DNA of 64,000 nucleotides, from assembly GCA_050516505.1 (NCBI GenBank), contig CP191518.1, positions 372,001-436,000 on the forward strand. Reading direction: 5' to 3'. The notes beneath the pieces were generated by a model. The model saw only the letters and a list, made by a program, of their open reading frames with translations, was not told the origin of the DNA and ran no database searches. Numbering within the stretch: the stretch's first letter is position 1; every line of letters starts with the position of its first letter. The stretch comes from Scandinavium ludwigii_A (lineage in GTDB: Bacteria; Pseudomonadota; Gammaproteobacteria; Enterobacterales; Enterobacteriaceae). The position numbers and the translations under genes are program-made. This document shows, in pieces, positions 57,443 through 64,000 of the stretch.

Positions 57443-59551
57443 TCAGATCGCGTGCTGATACCTGGCAGTAATGGCCTCGGCGCTCACCGGTTTGCCTAAA
57501 AGGTAGCCTTGCAAGGTATTGCAGCCGAGTTGTGTTAGAAACTCGCGCTGCGCCTGCGTTTCGACGCCTTCTGCCACTACGCGTAAATTCAACGTGCGCG
57601 CCAGGGCGACGATTGCGGAAACAATAGTGGCATCTTCGCCTTCGCCATTCAGTTCTTTCACGAAAGCCCGGTCGATTTTCAGTTCGCAGGCGGGTAAGCG
57701 CTTAAGATAGAGCAAACTCGAATAACCCGTGCCGAAATCATCGATGGAGGCTTTCACCCCGAGTTCAGTCAGGCGCGTCAGTACCGCAACGCTCTGTTCC
57801 GGATTGTGCATCGCCGTTGTTTCGGTCACTTCCAGGATCAGCATTTCCGGCGGAATACCATGCCGGGACAGGCTCGCCATCACTGTCTCGATAAGCATCG
57901 GCTGTTCAAACTGCAAAGCAGAAAGATTGACCGCCATCGACCAGTTCAGCTGCCCCTGGGCGCGCCATTCATTGAGCTGACGGCAGGCTTCGTTAATGAC
58001 CCAGTTTCCCATCGGGATGATGATCCCGGTTTTCTCTGCTAGCGGCAGGAAAACGTCGGGGGGCAAAAGCCCTTTAAGCGGATGTTCCCACCGCAGTAGC
58101 GCTTCAAAACCCATGATTTCGCCCGTCTGCGCGTGGCATTTGGGTTGATAGTGCAGACGCAATTCTTGCCGTTCGACCGCCATCCACAAATCGTTCATCA
58201 GTTGTAGCTGCTGCTGGGCGAAGATATTCATCGAAGGTTGGAAGAAGTGGTAGCCGTTACGCCCGGAATGTTTGGTGTGATACATCGCGGCATCGGCGTT
58301 AAACATCAGCTCGCGATCGTTTTGTCCGTCATGCGGGTAGAGCGCAATACCCACGCTTAACGTCACCACCAGTTCGTACTTGTCTATGAGGAACGGTGCA
58401 TCGATGGCGTGCACCAGTGCGCTGGCGAGGCGGGCGGCATCGTCCGGGGCTGAAATGTCTGCCAGTAAAACAAACTCATCACCGCCGATACGGGCCAGGG
58501 TGAATTGCCCACTTAAGGGCTGCTGTAAACGGCCAGTGACCGCGACAAGCAGTTTGTCACCCACATCATGACCAAATGCGTCATTAACGGCCTTAAAGCC
58601 ATCTAAATCCATAAACAGCAACGCAAACGAGCGCGCTTCAAGGTCAGCTTTGCTGATGGCCTGGCTTAGGCGATCTTCAAACAACACGCGGTTTGGCAGG
58701 CGGGTTAAGGTGTCCTGAAGCGCCAGCTCGGCCAGCTCTTTATTCGCTTCCGCTAGCGAGGACGCCAGCAACGCGGTTCGGGCCTGCAAGCGTGCATCAA
58801 GCATCGAAATGAGCAGTGTGATACCGAGAATAAACATCGTCACCACGCTGACCAGCACCGCCAGCCAGTTGCCGTTCAGGCCCTGGTGATCCATTGGCAT
58901 TTGTTCGGGAAACTGCGCTGCTAACATGCCGGTATAATGCATCCCGGCGATAGCGATCCCCATCAGTACAGCGGCACCAAAACGCATCAGCGCGACCTGC
59001 GCGGCTTCGTGACGCAGGCGGAAAGTGAGCCAGAGGGCGGCAAAAGAGGCGAGCAGCGCGATGACGACGGAAAGTGAAACCCAGCGATAATCCCAGATGA
59101 TGGGCGCGGAGACGTCCATGGCGGCCATCCCGGTGTAGTGCATCAGCACGACACCCGTCCCCATCACTAAGGCACCGGGCAGCAGACGGCGCAGGCCGAG
59201 CTTGTCGACGCTCACCAACCATAAGGCAAAAAGGGAAGAGGCCATGGCGATTGCCATTGATAGGGCGGTCAGTCTAGGGCTGTACTGCATACCCATTGCG
59301 CTGTCCATCGCCAGCATACCGATAAAATGCATTGCCCACACGCCGATACCCATGGCGATCCCACCCCCGAAGAGCCATATCCAGGCGGCTCTTCCGTGGC
59401 TTGTGGAGACTCGCCCCGCCATGTTCAGTGCAGTCCAGGCCGCGAGAATAGCAATGATAAAGGAAATGGCGACCAGAATAGGGTCGTAATGGCTAGCCAG
59501 CATGGTGTCATCAGCTCGTGCACGGGGTGGTGAGGGCTGTGACATTACCAT
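57443..59551 (-). CDS. MHYT-GGDEF-EAL membrane protein (c-di-GMP turnover)
   Basis: A multi-domain c-di-GMP protein of about 702 residues. An N-terminal MHYT sensor with seven membrane helices carries three motifs (MHFIGMLAM, MHYTGMAAM, MHYTGMLAA), thought to bind metal and sense gases. A GGDEF domain follows with an intact GGDEF (about residues 356-360) but no RxxD inhibitory site. The EAL domain (GFEALLRWEH, about 482-491) has an intact DDFGTGYSSL motif, so phosphodiesterase activity is plausible. The start is uncertain (59551 or 59545). It resembles Salmonella STM3388; E. coli K-12 has yhdJ in this gap. Net activity cannot be told from sequence. Confidence 0.9.
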   Translation of the reverse strand: MVMSQPSPPRARADDTMLASHYDPILVAISFIIAILAAWTALNMAGRVSTSHGRAAWIWLFGGGIAMGIGVWAMHFIGMLAMDSAMGMQYSPRLTALSMAIAMASSLFALWLVSVDKLGLRRLLPGALVMGTGVVLMHYTGMAAMDVSAPIIWDYRWVSLSVVIALLASFAALWLTFRLRHEAAQVALMRFGAAVLMGIAIAGMHYTGMLAAQFPEQMPMDHQGLNGNWLAVLVSVVTMFILGITLLISMLDARLQARTALLASSLAEANKELAELALQDTLTRLPNRVLFEDRLSQAISKADLEARSFALLFMDLDGFKAVNDAFGHDVGDKLLVAVTGRLQQPLSGQFTLARIGGDEFVLLADISAPDDAARLASALVHAIDAPFLIDKYELVVTLSVGIALYPHDGQNDRELMFNADAAMYHTKHSGRNGYHFFQPSMNIFAQQQLQLMNDLWMAVERQELRLHYQPKCHAQTGEIMGFEALLRWEHPLKGLLPPDVFLPLAEKTGIIIPMGNWVINEACRQLNEWRAQGQLNWSMAVNLSALQFEQPMLIETVMASLSRHGIPPEMLILEVTETTAMHNPEQSVAVLTRLTELGVKASIDDFGTGYSSLLYLKRLPACELKIDRAFVKELNGEGEDATIVSAIVALARTLNLRVVAEGVETQAQREFLTQLGCNTLQGYLLGKPVSAEAITARYQHAI

Positions 59552-59634
59552 CGTCCATAAAGGACTCAAAGGGATTTAAGTCCCTGATTTTATGATGGGA
59601 ATGCCGACACGTTCGCCGACGTTTTCCACATTCT

Positions 59635-59799
59635 TCACTCCAGGTCGGAGCAGTTCACCAGCTTGAGCGGGTTGACAGAATTCATGTTGCGGCACTTATC
59701 GCTTTCGGTGGATAAAATCTCAATCCACTGCATCAGCAAACCTTCAAACACAAACATAAACAAGGCAAAGACAATCAGCCATCCGTACTTGCGAAGCAT
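59635..59799 (-). CDS. yhdU: Small membrane protein YhdU
   Basis: A 54-residue protein with one membrane helix (MLRKYGWLIVFALFMFVFEG) and a conserved tail (DKCRNMNSVNPLKLVNC). The ATG at 59799 gives the E. coli YhdU form; a longer frame upstream reaches near the fis terminator and is not supported. Function unknown. It lies between the MHYT gene and fis on the same strand. Confidence 0.85.
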   Translation of the reverse strand: MLRKYGWLIVFALFMFVFEGLLMQWIEILSTESDKCRNMNSVNPLKLVNCSDLE

Positions 59800-59893
59800 A
59801 CCTGCACCTGAGAATTGATTGGGTGAATGGCTGGCAATATACACGAAAAGTGACGTCAGGAAAGGGGGGAGAAAATCGCAGGATTTCAGGCAA

Positions 59894-59932
59894 TAAAAAA
59901 GGCGCTTCCCCATGCCGAAGAGCGCCTTTTTA
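59894..59932 (-). terminator. Terminator of the dusB-fis operon
   Basis: AAAAGGCGCT pairs with AGCGCCTTTT around a 14-base loop and ends in T on the minus strand. It lies about 16 bases after the fis stop. Confidence 0.87.
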
Positions 59933-59947
59933 CCGCCATGAACGAAC

Positions 59948-60244
59948 TTAGTTCATGCCGTATTTTTTCAGTTTCTTACGCAAAGTACCACGGTTGATGC
60001 CCATCATCAGAGCAGCGCGGGTTTGGTTACCACGCGTGTATTGCATAACCATGTCCAACAGGGGCTGTTCTACTTCAGCCAGTACCAGCTCATACAGGTC
60101 ATTAACATCCTGACCATTCAGTTGAGCAAAATAGTTCTTCAGTGCCTGTTTAACCGAGTCACGGAGAGGTTTCTGAGTCACCTGATCCTGAGAGTTAACG
60201 GTAGAAACGGTCAGTACGTCAGAATTTACGCGTTGTTCGAACAT
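59948..60244 (-). CDS. fis: Nucleoid protein Fis
   Basis: Fis is an abundant growth-phase nucleoid protein that bends DNA and activates rrn P1 promoters, including the one at 41332. The product is 98 residues, the full enteric length. It has the invertase-activation arm near the N-terminus and the C-terminal helix-turn-helix ([20 protein letters not shown]). It is co-transcribed with dusB, 25 bases upstream. Confidence 0.99.
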
Positions 60245-60269
60245 AGTTCTGTCAGCTCTTTATTTCTGT

Positions 60270-61235
60270 TTACGCAAAATTTTCGAAGTATGCCTCCAAC
60301 GCCTCCAGCTGTACGCTGGCATCCTCAATGGCGTTGAATGTGCGCCGAAACTGGTCATCTGGAGCGTGTTCCTGTAAATACCAGGATACGTGTTTGCGCG
60401 CTATTCGGTACCCTTTTGTATGACCGTAAAAATCATGCAATTCCCGAACATGCGCACAAAGTAAGCGCTTCACCTCTGCCAGAGGCAGTGGAGGTAGCAG
60501 CTCCCCAGTGTCCAGATAATGCTGGATTTCCCGAAAGATCCAGGGTCTTCCCTGAGCTGCACGTCCTATCATCAGGGCATCAGCCCCCGTATAGTCGAGT
60601 ACAGCTCTGGCTTTAAGCGGGTCAGTAATGTCACCATTCGCGATAATCGGAATGGAAACTTTCTGCTTAACTGCCCGAATACTGTCGTATTCAGCGTCTC
60701 CGTTAAACAAGCAGGCGCGAGTGCGTCCGTGAATAGTCAGAGCCTGAATGCCACAATCTTCAGCCAGTTGGGCAATCTCTACACAGTTACGGTGGTCCGG
60801 CGCCCAGCCAGTGCGAATCTTGAGAGTGACAGGAACGTCCACTGCATTTACCACCTCGGTCAGGATAGACTTCACCAAACCGGGATGTTGCAACAGGGCT
60901 GAACCTGCAAGCTTGCGATTCACTTTTTTCGCCGGGCAACCCATATTGATATCAATAATTTGGGCGCCACTTTCAACGTTAATACGTGCGGCTTCCGCCA
61001 TTTCTTCAGGACAGCTACCGGCAATTTGCACGGTGCGGATCCCGGGCTCGTCAATGTGCACCATCCGTAAACGTGACTTGTCGCTCTCCCAAACCTGCGG
61101 GTTGGAGGACATCATCTCAGAAACGGTTAAACCTGCTCCCATCTCATAGCACAGCGTCCGGAATGGTCTGTCAGTAATGCCAGCCATGGGCGCTGCGATC
61201 AGGCGATTTCTAAGCTGGTGGTGTCCGATGCGCAT
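60270..61235 (-). CDS. dusB: tRNA dihydrouridine synthase B
   Basis: DusB reduces uridine 17 in tRNA using FMN. The product is 321 residues. It has the TIM-barrel start (RNRLIAAPMAGITDRPFRTL), the catalytic cysteine in INMGCPAKKVNRKLAGSALL and the FMN site in GADALMIGRAAQGRPWIFRE. First gene of the dusB-fis operon, whose promoter gives fis its growth control. Confidence 0.98.
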   Translation of the reverse strand: MRIGHHQLRNRLIAAPMAGITDRPFRTLCYEMGAGLTVSEMMSSNPQVWESDKSRLRMVHIDEPGIRTVQIAGSCPEEMAEAARINVESGAQIIDINMGCPAKKVNRKLAGSALLQHPGLVKSILTEVVNAVDVPVTLKIRTGWAPDHRNCVEIAQLAEDCGIQALTIHGRTRACLFNGDAEYDSIRAVKQKVSIPIIANGDITDPLKARAVLDYTGADALMIGRAAQGRPWIFREIQHYLDTGELLPPLPLAEVKRLLCAHVRELHDFYGHTKGYRIARKHVSWYLQEHAPDDQFRRTFNAIEDASVQLEALEAYFENFA

Positions 61236-61274
61236 GAGTTAAGAAATGACCATACTGTGACTGCAAGGCGGCGT

Positions 61275-61303
61275 ATATTACGCATTTTTTTCCTGAGATG
61301 AAA
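61275..61303 (-). promoter_or_regulatory. dusB-fis promoter
   Basis: On the minus strand TTTCAT, a 17-base spacer, TAATAT and a GC-rich discriminator (ACGCCGCC) match the E. coli fis promoter, which is under stringent control. Confidence 0.87.
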
Positions 61304-61469
61304 GGCCAAACTTTGAGCAATCCTCTGTCGTAGATCAAGGAATCGCCAGTCGATCAGGAACGTTGAATTTAATCATTAATTAAATCATCGCTTTATATTC
61401 ATGTGGTGGATTTGTGCACAGATGAAATTTTGCGTAACTTATCGTTTTTTCCTGCCCAAACAGGAGCAG

Positions 61470-61516
61470 AAAAGGGATAACCTGCTGGTTTTATCAGCAG
61501 ATTATCCCGATTTTTG
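61470..61516. terminator. Bidirectional hairpin after prmA
   Basis: GGGATAACCTGCTG (61474-61487) pairs with CAGCAGATTATCCC (61495-61508) with one mismatch. T runs lie on both sides. It lies about 100 bases after the prmA stop on the minus strand. Confidence 0.75.
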
Positions 61517-61611
61517 CGGACTGGATCTCATTTCATTGCTGCTGGTAAGCGACACATTTTCGCGCTTACTTGAACGAAATGTGTAAGAGAGCGAGCGGTT
61601 ACACCCCTGTT

Positions 61612-62496
61612 TTATCCGTTCTTACGGCCGGTGATGCGGCACCACTCTTCTTTCTCAACTACCGGGTCGAGTGCGAATTGAGAGGTATAGGCTTCACAGA
61701 CACTGTCGGCCTGGCTCGCAAGAATACCGGAAAGGCCCAGCAGACCACCCTCAATCGGCAGGACGCTAATTAGCGGGGCCAGTTCACGTAATGGGCCGGC
61801 CAGGATGTTTGCGACCACCACATCGGCTTTCATGGCGTCTGGCTGGTCCTGCGGTAAATAAAGTTCCAGTTTGTCGGATACGCCATTACGCTGCGCGTTA
61901 TCGCGGCTGGCCTGAATCGCCTGCGGATCGATGTCGATCCCAATCGCTTTGGCCGCGCCCAGTTTCAATGCGGCAATGGCGAGGATCCCGGATCCGCAGC
62001 CAAAGTCGATCACCGTCTTGCCATTCAGATCGAGACCGTCGAGCCACTGCAGGCACAGCGATGTGGTTGGGTGGGTGCCGGTACCAAATGCCAGGCCCGG
62101 ATCGAGCATCACGTTAACCGCGTTTTCGTCCGGTACATCGCGCCAGCTCGGGCAGATCCACAGCCGCTCACCGAAGCGCATTGGGTGGAAATTATCCATC
62201 CATTCACGTTCCCAGTCTTTATCTTCCAGCTGCTCAATCTTATGAACAAAACCTGCACCAAGCAGCGGCTGATGTTCCAGAATGGCCACCACTTCCTTCA
62301 TGTCGGTTTCGGCATCGAACAGGCCAATGACATCGGTATCGCCCCACAGGCGGGTTTCGCCTGGTAAAGGCTCAAACACCGGTGTGTCGTGGGTGTCCTG
62401 GAAGGTGATAGAGACAGCACCCACTTCCATCAATGCATCGCTCAGTTCTTCCGCGTTAGCACCGGTGGTGTTCAGTTTCAGTTGGATCCATGGCAT
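61612..62496 (-). CDS. prmA: Ribosomal protein L11 methyltransferase
   Basis: PrmA trimethylates several sites of ribosomal protein L11. The product is 294 residues with an N-terminal substrate domain, a SAM-binding fold (VIDFGCGSGILAIAALKLGA) and the active-site VVANILAGPLREL. It follows panF with a 12-base gap, so they are likely co-transcribed. Confidence 0.98.
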   Translation of the reverse strand: MPWIQLKLNTTGANAEELSDALMEVGAVSITFQDTHDTPVFEPLPGETRLWGDTDVIGLFDAETDMKEVVAILEHQPLLGAGFVHKIEQLEDKDWEREWMDNFHPMRFGERLWICPSWRDVPDENAVNVMLDPGLAFGTGTHPTTSLCLQWLDGLDLNGKTVIDFGCGSGILAIAALKLGAAKAIGIDIDPQAIQASRDNAQRNGVSDKLELYLPQDQPDAMKADVVVANILAGPLRELAPLISVLPIEGGLLGLSGILASQADSVCEAYTSQFALDPVVEKEEWCRITGRKNG

Positions 62497-62508
62497 GGCA
62501 AAACTCTT

Positions 62509-63960
62509 TTAATGATTAACAGTGATATTAGGGGCTTGCGTGGCAGGCTGACCAAAACGGTTGCCGACGACAAAAGCCAGAAGACTTAGCAGTAGCGAGG
62601 GGACAATCGGGTGAAAGCCCAGGTACTGAACTTTTAGGGTAGCGAGCAACGCATACAGCACGCCGCCGACAATCATGGCGCTCAGCGCCCCGGCAGCGTT
62701 CGCACGCTCCCAGTAAAGGCCCAGCACCAGCGGCCACAGGAACACGGCTTCCAGTCCGCCAAACGCCAGCAGGTTCAGCCAGATGATCATCTCCGGCGGT
62801 CGCCAGGCAGCCAGCAGCAGCAGCGCACCCAATATCAGGGTGATCAGCGCTGACATACGCTTCAACCGCTTCTCGTTGTGCACCTGCTCCGGGCGGAAAT
62901 TCAGATACAGATCTTTGATGATCGTAGCGGAACTCTGTAATAACTGCGCGTTGATCGTCGACATGATTGCTGCCATCGGTGCAGCGAGGAAGATCCCCGC
63001 TGCTACTGGCGGCAGCACTTTAACCATCAAGGTGGGGATAACCAAATCCGGGACATCGAGATCAGGAATAACGGCCCGTCCTAGCGCGCCAGCCAGATGC
63101 ATACCGAACATCAGGATAGCCACGACAATCGTGCCGATAATCATGCCGCGGTGTACCGCCTTGCTGTCTTTATAAGAGATGCAACGCACTGCCGTATGTG
63201 GCAGGCCAATCACCCCAAAACAGACCAGCACCCAGAAGGAAGTCATAAAGCTCGGCGATAATATATCGTCAGCACCCTGCGGGGAGACCAGTTTAGGGTC
63301 GATGTGTTCCAGCGTTTGTACTGCGTGGCCCAGGCCGCCCGCCGCGTGAACGATGCCCACCAGTAGCACGATGGTGCCAATCAGCATCACCATGCCCTGC
63401 ATGGCATCATTGAGCACACTGGCGCGGAAGCCGCCAAAAGCGGTATACAGCGCAATACTGATCCCGAAAATCAGCAGGCCCGTTTCGTAAGGAATACCAG
63501 CAGCCGTTTCCAGTAGGCGCGCGCCGCCGATGAACTGCACGGTCATGGCGCCGACAAACGCGACGAGCAGGCTAAGACTCGCCAGCCATACCAGCAGACG
63601 GCTCTGATAGCGGGCAAACAGCATATCGTTGAGCGTCACCGCGTTATAACGTCGGGCGAGGATGGCGAATTTTTTCCCCAGAACGCCCAGCGATAACCAC
63701 ACGGCAGGTAGTTGGATCATCGCCAGCAAAACCCAACCCAGCCCGTATTTATAAGCAGCCCCCGGACCACCGATAAACGAACTGGCGCTGATATAGGTGG
63801 CGGTCAGGGTCATGGCCAACACAAAGCCGCCCATTGAACGGCTGCCGAGAAAATATTCATTGAGGAATGTGCCGGTCGAACGCTTGCGCATCGCATAAAT
63901 CGACAGGCCAAACACCACCAACAGGTAGGCGACCAAGGGCAGAATCACTTCAAGCTGCAT
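62509..63960 (-). CDS. panF: Sodium/pantothenate symporter
   Basis: PanF imports pantothenate, the coenzyme A precursor, with sodium. The product is 483 residues, the E. coli length, with about twelve membrane helices of the SSS family. Motifs include SFIGGPGAAYKYGLGWVLLA near the N-terminus. It overlaps the end of yhdT by 11 bases. Confidence 0.97.
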   Translation of the reverse strand: MQLEVILPLVAYLLVVFGLSIYAMRKRSTGTFLNEYFLGSRSMGGFVLAMTLTATYISASSFIGGPGAAYKYGLGWVLLAMIQLPAVWLSLGVLGKKFAILARRYNAVTLNDMLFARYQSRLLVWLASLSLLVAFVGAMTVQFIGGARLLETAAGIPYETGLLIFGISIALYTAFGGFRASVLNDAMQGMVMLIGTIVLLVGIVHAAGGLGHAVQTLEHIDPKLVSPQGADDILSPSFMTSFWVLVCFGVIGLPHTAVRCISYKDSKAVHRGMIIGTIVVAILMFGMHLAGALGRAVIPDLDVPDLVIPTLMVKVLPPVAAGIFLAAPMAAIMSTINAQLLQSSATIIKDLYLNFRPEQVHNEKRLKRMSALITLILGALLLLAAWRPPEMIIWLNLLAFGGLEAVFLWPLVLGLYWERANAAGALSAMIVGGVLYALLATLKVQYLGFHPIVPSLLLSLLAFVVGNRFGQPATQAPNITVNH

Positions 63961-64000
63961 CGTCGTCCTCCAGCGGAATATCGCGGTAGATGAATTTTAC
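63950..64000 (-). CDS. yhdT: YhdT membrane protein (C-terminal end only)
   Basis: Only the last 16 codons are in the window, reading VKFIYRDIPLEDDDAA before TGA. This matches the C-terminus of the small membrane protein YhdT, which precedes panF in E. coli. Cut by the window edge. Confidence 0.8.
   Translation of the reverse strand, partial: VKFIYRDIPLEDDDAA

Larger units (their letters stand above)
61236..61611. other. Gap between prmA and dusB
   Basis: A 376-base gap with no credible gene. It holds the dusB-fis promoter and upstream AT-rich sequence where Fis and CRP act in E. coli. A strong hairpin at 61474-61508 can terminate both ways. Confidence 0.6.

Noticed and set aside
61401..61586. 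Small plus-strand frame between dusB and prmA
   Set aside because: It covers the terminator hairpin and has no good ribosome-binding site or recognisable features.

Overview
The window is a stretch of core chromosome from a gamma-proteobacterium of the family Enterobacteriaceae. Gene order from the tufA end to panF/yhdT matches the region around E. coli rrnD (about 73-74 min), written in the opposite direction. The 16S variable regions, and a MHYT-GGDEF-EAL gene in the acrS-fis gap that I recall from Salmonella but not from E. coli K-12, point to Citrobacter or a close relative. That genus call is inference from memory, not an alignment.

Layout. 1-2930: the 3' end of tufA and a decayed chitinase gene. 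3021-3767: bfd and bfr (iron storage). 3831-16883: a type II secretion cluster, gspC-M plus gspO on the minus strand, with gspAB divergent on the plus strand. 16933-30829: the S10, spc and alpha ribosomal protein operons, including secY and rpoA. 30894-31963: yhdN, zntR, arfA. 31964-36730 (minus): mscL, trkA, rsmB, fmt, def. 36860-40653 (plus): dprA, smg, yrdD, tsaC, aroE, yrdB, facing yrdA. 41332-46993: a complete rrn operon (16S, tRNA-Glu, 23S, 5S, tRNA-Thr, second 5S). 47048-51202 (minus): the polar amino-acid ABC transporter yhdWXYZ. 51678-57442: yhdV, acrF, acrE and the divergent regulator acrS. 57443-61235: a membrane MHYT-GGDEF-EAL protein, yhdU, fis and dusB. 61612-64000: prmA, panF and the end of yhdT.

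How it fits together. The largest block makes translation machinery (ribosomal proteins, rRNA, tRNA, EF-Tu) together with RNA polymerase alpha and the Sec channel. Around it sit translation-quality genes: rsmB, fmt, def, tsaC, arfA, dusB and prmA. Accessory functions sit in the gaps: type II secretion, multidrug efflux, c-di-GMP signalling and amino-acid uptake.

I did not find a clearly new multi-gene system. The most notable points are these. The chitinase, the expected T2SS substrate, is a pseudogene whose first two lesions are TGA codons where tryptophan is expected, while all T2SS genes look intact. Two abutting perfect palindromes lie upstream of that pseudogene. The rrn spacer carries tRNA-Glu instead of the Ile/Ala pair of E. 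coli rrnD. The two 5S copies differ by one compensated base pair. A near-consensus CRP site lies upstream of yhdW. The acrS and c-di-GMP genes meet tail to tail with no gap.
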